11,108 nucleotides of DNA from assembly GCA_002780135.1 (NCBI GenBank), contig PEWA01000059.1:1-11108 (forward strand), given 5' to 3'. Below, one piece after another: positions 1-7,078 of this stretch. The notes beneath the pieces are model-generated. The model had not been told where the DNA came from and made no database searches. It worked only from the letters and a program-made list of their open reading frames with translations. The first letter of the stretch is position 1. Each line of letters opens with the position of its first letter. This stretch comes from Candidatus Shapirobacteria bacterium CG06_land_8_20_14_3_00_40_12. Its GTDB lineage: Bacteria; Patescibacteriota; Microgenomatia; UBA12405. Position numbers and translations under genes: made by a program.

Positions 1-585
1 ATCTGCTTCACTCATTGGACACTCTATCCACCGTGGATAAAGTACTTTTACATATTTTATTGGTTTAAAAATCAAAGTCACTTTCTCCCCTCCGATTTTT
101 TCTGTCAAATCAGTGATTTTCTTCCCAATCTCGTTTTGACTCAGCAGCTTCCCTTTGGGAATTTCCTCCCTGTCGTCGATTCTTTTTTGCCACTCAATTA
201 AATTATTCAACCGGTCAATAAAGCCGCCCCTTTTTTCACTGCCAAAAGTAGTCCAACTTCCGCTTTGTCCGATGCTGTTTATCTTTTCCCCCAATGCCAG
301 TACTACCCGGTTAACTTCCTCCTGACCCCACTCTTTTACTGTTGTTGTCACCCTTTCTGTCGCTGTTATTTCATCCATTTTAAAATTATTCCAACTTATC
401 CCTACCGGTCTTTTAAGCTCCGGTGGTAAAAACGGATCAATTGACTCTGTCATCATTTTTTGAGTAGTTTCAGGTTTTTTTTCTTTGTCATTCCCGCGCA
501 GGCGGGAATCTGCAAACAGCGTCCAAATTATTCCCACTACCAGTAATATTGATATTAAAAGAAGACCTATTGATTTTCGATTCAT
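1..585 (-). CDS. Membrane-anchored protein of unknown function, C-terminus cut by window edge
   Basis: The reading frame is open from an ATG at 585 to base 1 (195 codons seen), so the C-terminus lies outside the window. Residues 1-4 are short and basic, residues 5-25 form one hydrophobic segment (LLLISILLVVGIIW core), and the rest is soluble and charged, so an N-terminal membrane anchor with an extracytoplasmic domain is likely. There is no lipobox cysteine. Right after the anchor, residues 26-33 (DSRLRGND) are the translation of a palindromic repeat. I do not recognise the soluble part. The gene starts 12 bases after the stop of the M23/membrane gene and is the last visible member of that operon, so a role in the same envelope machine is inferred. 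The single anchor plus soluble domain recalls VirB8-type components, but I see no diagnostic motif for that. Confidence 0.8.
   Translation of the reverse strand, partial: MNRKSIGLLLISILLVVGIIWTLFADSRLRGNDKEKKPETTQKMMTESIDPFLPPELKRPVGISWNNFKMDEITATERVTTTVKEWGQEEVNRVVLALGEKINSIGQSGSWTTFGSEKRGGFIDRLNNLIEWQKRIDDREEIPKGKLLSQNEIGKKITDLTEKIGGEKVTLIFKPIKYVKVLYPRWIECPMSEAD
490..509. repeat. REP-like hairpin, family A, inside a coding sequence
   Basis: ATTCCCGC (490-497), loop GCAG, GCGGGAAT (502-509) is a perfect 8-bp inverted repeat. With its left flank it reads TGTCATTCCCGCG, matching the copy at 10025-10047 on the same genomic strand. It lies within the membrane-anchored protein gene and keeps the frame open (residues DSRLRGND). 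It has no T-tract, so it is not a terminator. Confidence 0.85.
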
Positions 586-591
586 TACTCT

Positions 592-597
592 ATCTTA
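592..597 (-). promoter_or_regulatory. Weak candidate -10 box for the 1-585 gene
   Basis: On the minus strand TAAGAT lies exactly 6 bases before the ATG at 585. It matches TATAAT at 4 of 6 positions, including the important first, second and last bases. It is the weakest of the set and counts mainly because its spacing equals that at four other genes. It overlaps the end of the upstream gene. Confidence 0.35.
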
Positions 598-3500
598 CTA
601 TGGACAGTACTTTCCGTTCCAACTTCCGCAGCACCCCCACAGCTGTTGAGTCTCTGCTACCGACAATCCCAAATACTGTCCAAACTTATTAACATCTAAT
701 CCATTTATTTGGTAGTGCAAGTGTGGCCCTGTTGAATTTCCCATATTATTAACTATCCCGATTAAATCCCCGGCTTTGACTTGTTGATTACTGCTTACCC
801 TTTGTCCTCCCTCAGGCATGTGGTAGTAGTGGGTGGTAAAACTTTTTCCTTCGCATATTCCATGGAGTATTACATAAAATCCGGGCATATCTGAATAGCC
901 AATCTCAGCCACTCCTGCGTGTGTCGCATATATCGGGGTTCCGTTTCCGGTTCCGATGTCCACTGCCGGTGATTGCATATTCTGGTGGGTACAACCCTGA
1001 GCAAATGGTCCCTGAGTAAATCCGCCACTAGTCGGTCTGCCGCTGGGGCAACCTTCAGGTACCGGGATACTTGGATCCCACGGTTCAAATCCGGGTTGGT
1101 TTACTTCTCCGTAACAAACCCAAACGTCCCCATTCTCGTCGGTATATTCGTTGTTTATTTCACTATCACTGTTGTTTCCTATGTTTCCGCAATCCTTTCC
1201 ACCTTTGGCTGCGTGGATATCTGCCGGCATCGGCAAACTACTTACCCACCCCCAACTTGTTTGCATTTCCGCCAAGTATTCCCTTCCTGTCTGTCCATTG
1301 GTTACATTTTTTTCATCCGGGTCACAGGAACCATTAAGATAGTTCGTGGCAAACCCCAACCAATAATTACCCCCAATTCTTGGATCATTTACACAAGCCG
1401 ACCCCGGATCAAGTTTTAAAAAATAATTTATTTGAGCATTAAAGTCTTTTGGTGGAGCTGCTGCCTGTCCATGAATTCCAAAATCTTCCACGTTGGCAAT
1501 CGAATAGTTGCTGGCTCCTGATTCGTGCACCCATACCCACAAAGCATAAGCCGGGTTAATTCCGGCGCACAAGGCCCGGTTAACCGTGTCGTTGTAACAT
1601 TCCTCCGAATAATTTTTTCCTGTCCTCCATCGGTTGGCCAGTGATACAAAACTTTCTTTATTTATCCCCGGAAAACCATTTTCCGGTGCTGTTTGGTCAC
1701 AGTTTATCAATCCTCCGCTTTCTGTTTCTGATTTCAGCACACAGTTTCCTCCGGGTGGCGGTGGCACCAGACTGGAGACCATATTTGACTGGAGTAGGGA
1801 ATAACCCAGTATCCCCACCATATAAAATAAAAATACCGGTGCCACTATTGACGTAAAATTTAATGTTGCTAAAAATGCTGGTATTCCTACAAAAAATAAT
1901 CCGACGTCAAAGAAAAACTGCCCAATACTTCCCATAAAATTCCCAAATTTTCCTCCGCCCAAAACCCGAGAAATTCCACCCTTCACCCCATTTAAATCAA
2001 TATTCAGTTTTTGGGCCAGGCTTTTTATCACGTTTAAAACCGGTACTACCACCGCTTTCCACAACACCACCACCGCCGCCACCGCCAATGCCGCCACCAA
2101 TATTACTTGTCCCACCACTGGTATTGCCTGAAAAGCCGCCACCAACGCTGTCACCCCACCGCCCGCTCCCGCTGCTGCCCCGCCTTCCACCGCCATTGTT
2201 CCTGCTTTTACCCCTCCTCCCAATACCCCTTTCAGTATGGCCATCACCCCCTTTTGCAATCCTTCCTTGCCAATAATTGTCAACGCCTCCTTGGCAAACT
2301 CGACCCCTGCTTGTCCGCCAACTTTTTCCAACAGTGACCACCCCACTTTATCCGCCCCTATTTTTATTAAAAATTTACCCCCCAGACCGTTAAAAGTATC
2401 AGTAATTGCCACAAACCTTTGTCCCAGGTTAATCATTCCTAAAACCGTCTTGTTTCCCGCGGCCAACTTCATTATTCTTTCCGTAAATTTTATTTCCGGA
2501 ATATTTGGCAGCTTATCTCCCAACAGTTTATTTCCTCTCTCATAAAGCTCTACCATTCTGTTAAATTCCCTTGGTTTGGTTCTTAAAACCCCCATTACGC
2601 CCCGTAATTCATGCCAACTGTTTTCTGCTCGCGATGCCTCCACCCCCCGGTCAACCGCCGTTGCTTCAGCCGCCTGTCGGTATGATTCAATATCTAAACT
2701 TGGTTTTTCTGCCCGGTGATAAAAAATCTTATCAACCATTAACTCAAAATCTTCCATTGCTTGTTTCTGTTCCGGACTTATTACCCCTTCTCCCCCCAGA
2801 TTTTCCACCATTTCTGCCTCAAATCTTTCCTTCATCACTCCTGCCCGGGCTTTGTCTACCACTTCTACTCTTTCTTCCAAAAAGTTCTCCACCTCCAAGT
2901 CTGCTTGTTTCAATACTGTTCCGCTTATTTCACCGGCCTCTATTTCCTCAACCAAAGTCTTTGCTTCTCCACCTACTTCTCTTGCCTGGAAAATGTTTGT
3001 ATCCTCAGCATAAATCACCCGTTTTGCCCGTGATCCTATCACCTCTCTTATTCTTTCTTGAGTTTGAGGATTGTCAGGCATTTGTCTTGCCAGTTTTTCT
3101 CCCAAATCATCAGTGAAACTGTCAACTTTTTCTCCGGCTATTATTTCTTCAACTCTGACGGCTAGTCTTTCCACTGCTTCCGGATTTTTACCCACCACCG
3201 TCCTTATTTCATCTCTTATTTTTCTTCCGTTAATTTTACCTTCACCTTTCGGAATTTCCTCCAAGACCACCTTTTTAATCTTTTCGGTTACCTCGGTCAC
3301 TTTTTCTGGGGAAGTGTCCTCTGGCAACACTTCTGCCACCTTTCTTTCAATCTTTTCTTCAACCCCCTCTTCTTTTTTCACCACCTTAACTTCTTCGGGT
3401 TCTTTTGTCTTTGCTTTTGCTCTTTCCCTGGCTATTTCCCTCTGTTTTTCAATAAAAATTTGCACATCTTTCTTTCCGACTGCCTTTTCCAGTCTTTGTT

Positions 3501-3846
3501 CAATTTCCAGTTTTCTTTTATCGCCGGCTTTCTCATGTTCCTCAATTAAAGTTTCAATTTCTGCTTGGGACAACTTTGTTTCCAGTTCTACTTTTTCTGA
3601 CCATAATTCCTCCAATTTTGTTTTTTCATAGTCAGGATGAGCTAAAATTTCCTGCCTAAGAATCTCCGCCATTTCAGTTGGATTCTTAGGGTCAAAACTC
3701 CTCCTTAATTGACCAAACAATCGTATACAGTCATCGTATAAACCCCGGTCCTTGTCGTAAATATCATGGAGGGTTTGATTACTTTCTGCCAAGATCAGCA
3801 ATTTTTCTCTCAATTCAGGTATTGTTTTTACCGACCATTTTGCCAT
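598..3846 (-). CDS. Large polytopic secretion-machine protein with extracellular lysozyme-like and M23 peptidase domains
   Basis: This 1082-residue protein probably spans the membrane and cuts peptidoglycan outside. Residues 1-540 are charged, helical and coiled-coil-prone (strongest about 75-200) with no signal peptide. A Gly/Ala-rich stretch (540-575) leads to hydrophobic segments near 576-605, 641-662 and 667-688; three crossings put the C-terminus outside. Residues 725-870 look like a lysozyme/transglycosylase fold, with candidate catalytic E775 in HESGASN followed by DFGIHG. Residues 935-1050 are an M23 (LytM-type) metallopeptidase with zinc ligands H954, D963 and H1044 (PHLHY) and H1006/H1009 in THYYHM. 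The His-Asp gap (9) is longer than the usual 4. Fourteen of 15 cysteines lie after residue 700, which suggests disulfides. VirB6-like membrane core plus hydrolases recalls VirB1/PrgK-type wall enzymes of Gram-positive conjugation systems. The gene starts 21 bases after the virB4 stop. Confidence 0.88.
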   Translation of the reverse strand: MAKWSVKTIPELREKLLILAESNQTLHDIYDKDRGLYDDCIRLFGQLRRSFDPKNPTEMAEILRQEILAHPDYEKTKLEELWSEKVELETKLSQAEIETLIEEHEKAGDKRKLEIEQRLEKAVGKKDVQIFIEKQREIARERAKAKTKEPEEVKVVKKEEGVEEKIERKVAEVLPEDTSPEKVTEVTEKIKKVVLEEIPKGEGKINGRKIRDEIRTVVGKNPEAVERLAVRVEEIIAGEKVDSFTDDLGEKLARQMPDNPQTQERIREVIGSRAKRVIYAEDTNIFQAREVGGEAKTLVEEIEAGEISGTVLKQADLEVENFLEERVEVVDKARAGVMKERFEAEMVENLGGEGVISPEQKQAMEDFELMVDKIFYHRAEKPSLDIESYRQAAEATAVDRGVEASRAENSWHELRGVMGVLRTKPREFNRMVELYERGNKLLGDKLPNIPEIKFTERIMKLAAGNKTVLGMINLGQRFVAITDTFNGLGGKFLIKIGADKVGWSLLEKVGGQAGVEFAKEALTIIGKEGLQKGVMAILKGVLGGGVKAGTMAVEGGAAAGAGGGVTALVAAFQAIPVVGQVILVAALAVAAVVVLWKAVVVPVLNVIKSLAQKLNIDLNGVKGGISRVLGGGKFGNFMGSIGQFFFDVGLFFVGIPAFLATLNFTSIVAPVFLFYMVGILGYSLLQSNMVSSLVPPPPGGNCVLKSETESGGLINCDQTAPENGFPGINKESFVSLANRWRTGKNYSEECYNDTVNRALCAGINPAYALWVWVHESGASNYSIANVEDFGIHGQAAAPPKDFNAQINYFLKLDPGSACVNDPRIGGNYWLGFATNYLNGSCDPDEKNVTNGQTGREYLAEMQTSWGWVSSLPMPADIHAAKGGKDCGNIGNNSDSEINNEYTDENGDVWVCYGEVNQPGFEPWDPSIPVPEGCPSGRPTSGGFTQGPFAQGCTHQNMQSPAVDIGTGNGTPIYATHAGVAEIGYSDMPGFYVILHGICEGKSFTTHYYHMPEGGQRVSSNQQVKAGDLIGIVNNMGNSTGPHLHYQINGLDVNKFGQYLGLSVAETQQLWGCCGSWNGKYCP

Positions 3847-3854
3847 TTCTTTAG

Positions 3855-3860
3855 ATTATA
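3855..3860 (-). promoter_or_regulatory. Consensus -10 box TATAAT before the M23/membrane gene
   Basis: A perfect TATAAT on the minus strand sits in the 21-base gap after virB4, 8 bases before the ATG at 3846. A transcript starting here would have a leader of about zero to two bases. No -35 box is evident (that region is virB4 coding sequence). It suggests the hydrolase gene can be transcribed separately from the upstream operon genes. Confidence 0.5.
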
Positions 3861-3867
3861 CCCAACT

Positions 3868-6276
3868 TTACTCCGTCGTAGTTTTTGCAGGTTCCGTTTT
3901 ATCCGTTGGTTTTTTTTCTTCACCTGACATTGCTCCGGCCAAAGCTGATTTTCCTTCATCTACTACATTACCAAACAATTTATCGTAATCCATGACAGGT
4001 TGCGGTTTTTTAGCCAGTTGTGCCGGCTGAGGGATTTTTGGTTCCTCCGGCTGGTCCATAAAAATTGGTTTTTTAGAGATTACCTGTCCGCCTAGCTGCG
4101 AAGCTGATGGCGTGGGTAAGGGTGGCAATTTTGGTGCCTTAAACAATTCCTGATATTTTGGCAATCCTCCAAAGTTACTGAAAGTTCCGCTCAACTTCTT
4201 TCCCTCAGCCGCTTTTTCCGCTTCTATCTTCTTCTGGTGTTCCGCCAATACTTGTTTTTCCTCCGCCTCCATTTTCTCAATTTTCTTTTGTAATTCCGTC
4301 TCCACCGGATTAATTTCACTCTCCACTTCGGCCTTAAATAATACCTTGTTCTCCACCGTTTCTTCCAAGTCCTCCTTGTCAAAGGAGGATTTAGGAGGAT
4401 TGGGATTTACTGGTGTCAATGTTGGTTTTGATACCGGAGCTACTTTTTTCTGCTCAATAAGTTTTTGTTCAAATATTTTTTTACTTTTTAAAATTTCTTC
4501 CGGATTTGAGGTAATCAGCTTATGTTCTTCCTCCGAAGCGATTACCCGAATAGCTACATGATTTTGTCCGGCAAAAAATATTCCCTCACCCTTATCAGCT
4601 GTTAGTAACAACTGCTTTTCGCCTTCAGATAGGTAAAATACTTTACCTACCAATTCTATGGCAGCACTGTGTTGTTTTAGTAATATTTGGATAGCACTAT
4701 TGGTAACAATCTCTTTACCGTACGGTGTTTCCAAAAAGTCATCCACGTCCTGGGTAATCGTGGTCACCCCGAGGTAATATTTTCGGCCCCGCTTTACAAT
4801 TCCTCTCAAAAATGCCGCCGAATCCTCAAATTGCATCAGATACCAAGCCTCGTCCACCACTAAAATTCTCCTTTTCAATTCTTTTTTGATGGTTGTCCAA
4901 ATGTAATCCAATACTATATGCATCGCCACCGGCCGTAAACTTTCTTCCAAATTGCGGACTCCGAATACCACAAACTTGTTCTTTAGATTTACTGTCGTTT
5001 TTTGGTTAAAAATACCGGCAAAAGACCCTTTAATATATTTCTCCATTCTGGCCGCCAAATTTTTGGCTCTTTCGTCTTCCATTCCAATCAGTGATTTGTA
5101 CAAATCTTCAATCAATGGTGCCTCCCCTTTTTGTGTCTCTGGGTCAGGAGTAATCCCCTTAGACTTATAAGCTTCCATTACCGCCTTATCTAGCACCGAT
5201 TCTTCTATTGGATCCATGGCGCCAAGCATTATTTTAAACATTTTGTGCAAAGTCAGGACCTTGTCGTTGAGGGCGTTTTCTCCTTCCTCGACCGTTAGTG
5301 ACAAATCAAAGGGGTTAATTTTAGAATCTTCCCCATAACCAAAAGCGATATATTGCCCTCCCACCGCTTCTGCCAACACCCGATACTCATTTTCCGGATC
5401 AATTACAATTATCTCCGTTCCTAGCATCAGTGATCTCATTACTTCAAGCTTAATCATGTACGATTTCCCCGCCCCCGCCGAGGCAAATACTACCGAGTTG
5501 TAGTTTTGCATACTAAATCTGTCAAAAATCCCCAAACTGCCATTATGCTCGTTAATGCCAAACATTATTCCCTTGTCATCCGATAAATCAGAGGAAACAA
5601 ACGGAAAAGTAGTTGCCAGTGACGTCGTATCCATATTCCGGCTGACTCCAATCCGGTCCGAACATAATGGCAGTGTCGAGATAAATCCTTCCTCCATTTG
5701 CAGAGTCGCTTTTTTGGAGATAATCATCAGCGCCCCCAGGGCCGCTTCCAGATTTTTAGTAATTCGGTTAAGCTCATCCTTTGTTGGTGCTTCGATGGTT
5801 ACATACAGCCCAAATTGAAAAAATCTTTCTTCCCCCTTTACTAAATCCGTTTGTAAGTTTAGGGCATCTTCCAATTTGGCTTGGGTTGATGGGTTAACCA
5901 CTCTGCCTCTTTGAATATCTGTACTGATTTCTGCCTCCATTTCGGCAATTTTACGCCTAAGATCGTCCAAGATTTCCTTTCCGTCTGTTGGGTATATATA
6001 CATCGACACCTTCAGCGATGCGTCAAAATTAATCAGTGTCGACAGCCAGTTTAATCCCACAAACCTCGGATACCCGGCCACAAAACAGGTTCGGTAATAT
6101 TTACTATCAATTCGCACATGGTCAAAATCCACTTCCAGTGCTGACGGAGCGATTATGTCTTTCACCGACACCAGTCCCTCGATAAATGGCTTACCGTTTT
6201 GTCCCCCTTTTTCAAGGGGGGTGCCTGCTACCGCAGGCTCAACCTTTTTCTTTTTTAATTTACTAAATATATTCAT
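3868..6276 (-). CDS. virB4: VirB4-family secretion ATPase
   Basis: This is the motor ATPase of a type IV secretion-like machine, expected at the cytoplasmic face of the membrane. Its 802 residues show a VirB4 N-terminal domain (about 31-230), then a RecA-like ATPase domain (about 240-590) with Walker A ASAGAGKS (265-272), Walker B ILVVDEAW (471-478; D475, E476) and ITQD (507-510). The first Walker A glycine is alanine, but the G-K-S core is intact. Residues 600-802 form a Pro/Lys/Glu-rich, probably disordered tail with a coiled-coil stretch (about 650-693); this is long for the family. Residues 13-25 and 624-639 are encoded by palindromic repeats. The ATG lies 5 bases after the stop of the TraC-N gene, so translational coupling is likely, and no clear Shine-Dalgarno is seen. 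PrgI and TraC-N neighbours support the assignment. Confidence 0.95.
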   Translation of the reverse strand: MNIFSKLKKKKVEPAVAGTPLEKGGQNGKPFIEGLVSVKDIIAPSALEVDFDHVRIDSKYYRTCFVAGYPRFVGLNWLSTLINFDASLKVSMYIYPTDGKEILDDLRRKIAEMEAEISTDIQRGRVVNPSTQAKLEDALNLQTDLVKGEERFFQFGLYVTIEAPTKDELNRITKNLEAALGALMIISKKATLQMEEGFISTLPLCSDRIGVSRNMDTTSLATTFPFVSSDLSDDKGIMFGINEHNGSLGIFDRFSMQNYNSVVFASAGAGKSYMIKLEVMRSLMLGTEIIVIDPENEYRVLAEAVGGQYIAFGYGEDSKINPFDLSLTVEEGENALNDKVLTLHKMFKIMLGAMDPIEESVLDKAVMEAYKSKGITPDPETQKGEAPLIEDLYKSLIGMEDERAKNLAARMEKYIKGSFAGIFNQKTTVNLKNKFVVFGVRNLEESLRPVAMHIVLDYIWTTIKKELKRRILVVDEAWYLMQFEDSAAFLRGIVKRGRKYYLGVTTITQDVDDFLETPYGKEIVTNSAIQILLKQHSAAIELVGKVFYLSEGEKQLLLTADKGEGIFFAGQNHVAIRVIASEEEHKLITSNPEEILKSKKIFEQKLIEQKKVAPVSKPTLTPVNPNPPKSSFDKEDLEETVENKVLFKAEVESEINPVETELQKKIEKMEAEEKQVLAEHQKKIEAEKAAEGKKLSGTFSNFGGLPKYQELFKAPKLPPLPTPSASQLGGQVISKKPIFMDQPEEPKIPQPAQLAKKPQPVMDYDKLFGNVVDEGKSALAGAMSGEEKKPTDKTEPAKTTTE
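4370..4389. repeat. REP-like hairpin, family B, in the virB4 tail
   Basis: TCCTCCTT (4370-4377), loop GTCA, AAGGAGGA (4382-4389) is a perfect 8-bp inverted repeat followed by TTTAGGAGGATT. On the coding strand it gives residues NPPKSSFDKEDL. The copy at 6298-6317 has the same loop and arm layout and gives SPFDKGDL in the same frame. It lies in the disordered tail after the ATPase domain. Confidence 0.82.
6203..6238. repeat. Two adjacent hairpins, family B type, in the virB4 N-terminus
   Basis: CCCCCTT (6203-6209), loop TTTC, AAGGGGG (6214-6220) is followed two bases later by GCCTGC (6223-6228), loop TACC, GCAGGC (6233-6238). Both stems are perfect. They encode residues 13-25 (EPAVAGTPLEKGG) between the basic start of VirB4 and its first conserved domain. 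Confidence 0.82.
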
Positions 6277-6281
6277 ATATT

Positions 6282-7046
6282 TTATTCTGTTTTTAAGTCT
6301 CCCTTGTCAAAGGGAGAAGCCCCGCCTTGGCGGGGAGAGGGATTTGGCTTTGTTGTCACCACCGGCGCCATGTAATTAAGACTGGCGACATTTTGAATTG
6401 CCGCCGTTTCTTCGTTGTATATTTTATAAAATAACTCAATTAACTCCTTAGTATTCAATATTTTTACCTCCAGCCCCAGTCTGGAAAACAATCTTTCCAG
6501 ATGATCTTTTTTGGGCCCCAAACTTGCCCTGGCTTTTTCCACAATATATTCTTTTTGAAATGGTAAACCGGCATTATTGTTCTTTTTTCCGATTACCGAT
6601 CCCAAAATTTGATTTCCGGCACTCTTTAACCCTAACTCCATTGGTGAAAACGGCACTATCACGTAGAAAGTTTTTGACAGGACATCATTCCTTTTAACCG
6701 TTTCTTCAATAAATTTTCGATACGATGCAATTCTTTCCTTAAGTTGTCGGTTATCCTGCTCTTCTTCGGCCCGAATCAAGTTTTTTAAATACACCCCAAC
6801 GTCTTTGGTGGTTGAATGAATCATTATTTGAATGGGGAAGTTAAGCGAATTTAATATTCCCCCATAGGCAAAAACTAACGCCCCTTGTTCCCGTTCGGAC
6901 AGTAGATCAAAGTTTACCGACGATATCTGCATCACCTGTGCTGCCCCTCCATCCTTCAAAATCACGATCCCGTCAATGATATCCTCAATCGGCAGATGTT
7001 CTTGAGTACTTCCTTTAATGGCTACTTTTAGGGGGTCAACAGGCAT
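6282..7046 (-). CDS. Stand-alone TraC/VirB4 N-terminal-domain protein
   Basis: This 254-residue protein resembles the N-terminal domain of TraC/VirB4 proteins without the ATPase part: DGIVILKDGG (25-34), a FDLLSEREQGAL helix (46-57), then FPIQIMIHSTTKDVGVYL (70-87), a long charged helix (about 90-120) and a FYVIVPF strand (127-133). No Walker motif or membrane segment is present. It probably docks VirB4 to the membrane channel or extends the VirB4 ring; that role is inferred from family and position. It lies between the PrgI-like gene (32 bases upstream) and virB4 (5 bases downstream). The ATG at 7046 follows TATTAT by 6 bases, and the only SD-like stretch (AGAGG) is about 27 bases away, too far to act. 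The last 22 residues (233-254) are encoded by a double-hairpin repeat and are probably not part of the fold. Confidence 0.85.
   Translation of the reverse strand: MPVDPLKVAIKGSTQEHLPIEDIIDGIVILKDGGAAQVMQISSVNFDLLSEREQGALVFAYGGILNSLNFPIQIMIHSTTKDVGVYLKNLIRAEEEQDNRQLKERIASYRKFIEETVKRNDVLSKTFYVIVPFSPMELGLKSAGNQILGSVIGKKNNNAGLPFQKEYIVEKARASLGPKKDHLERLFSRLGLEVKILNTKELIELFYKIYNEETAAIQNVASLNYMAPVVTTKPNPSPRQGGASPFDKGDLKTE
6298..6335. repeat. Two adjacent hairpins, family B, at the TraC-N gene end
   Basis: TCTCCCTT (6298-6305), loop GTCA, AAGGGAGA (6310-6317) is followed by CCCCGCC (6320-6326), TT, GGCGGGG (6329-6335), then AGAGGGATTTGG. Both stems are perfect. They encode residues 235-251 of the upstream gene (NPSPRQGGASPFDKGDL). 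The first stem matches the virB4-tail copy at 4370-4389 in loop and layout. Confidence 0.85.
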
Positions 7047-7052
7047 TGCTTA

Positions 7053-7058
7053 ATAATA
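7053..7058 (-). promoter_or_regulatory. Candidate -10 box TATTAT before the TraC-N gene
   Basis: TATTAT on the minus strand ends exactly 6 bases before the ATG at 7046, in the 32-base gap after the PrgI-like gene. It differs from TATAAT at one position. The spacer TAAGCA nearly equals TTAGCA at the PrgI-like gene. It predicts a second, leaderless start inside the operon. Confidence 0.5.
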
Positions 7059-7078
7059 GCTTATTTTAGTTACCTCTT

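Noticed and set aside
973..1419. Plus-strand open frame of 148 codons
   Set aside because: It lies opposite the conserved M23/lysozyme-like coding sequence, and its translation shows no domain or start signal.
1997..2341. Gly-rich minus-strand frame
   Set aside because: Alternative frame of the Gly/Ala-rich region of the membrane protein, where GC-rich repeats of Ala/Gly codons keep several frames open.
2571..3116. Plus-strand open frame rich in Pro and Leu
   Set aside because: Antisense of Glu/Lys-rich helical coding sequence naturally reads as Leu/Pro/Phe; no independent gene signal.
3868..6276. VirB4 as an inactive ATPase because the first Walker A glycine is alanine
   Set aside because: The G-x-G-K-S core, Walker B Asp-Glu and downstream TQD are intact, and that position is known to vary in P-loops.
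6298..6335. Hairpins as a rho-independent terminator between TraC-N and virB4
   Set aside because: The stems are inside the coding sequence, have no following U-tract on the transcribed strand, and the same motifs recur inside other genes.
7047..7078. AGAGG as ribosome site of the TraC-N gene
   Set aside because: It lies about 27 bases before the ATG, too far to position a ribosome.
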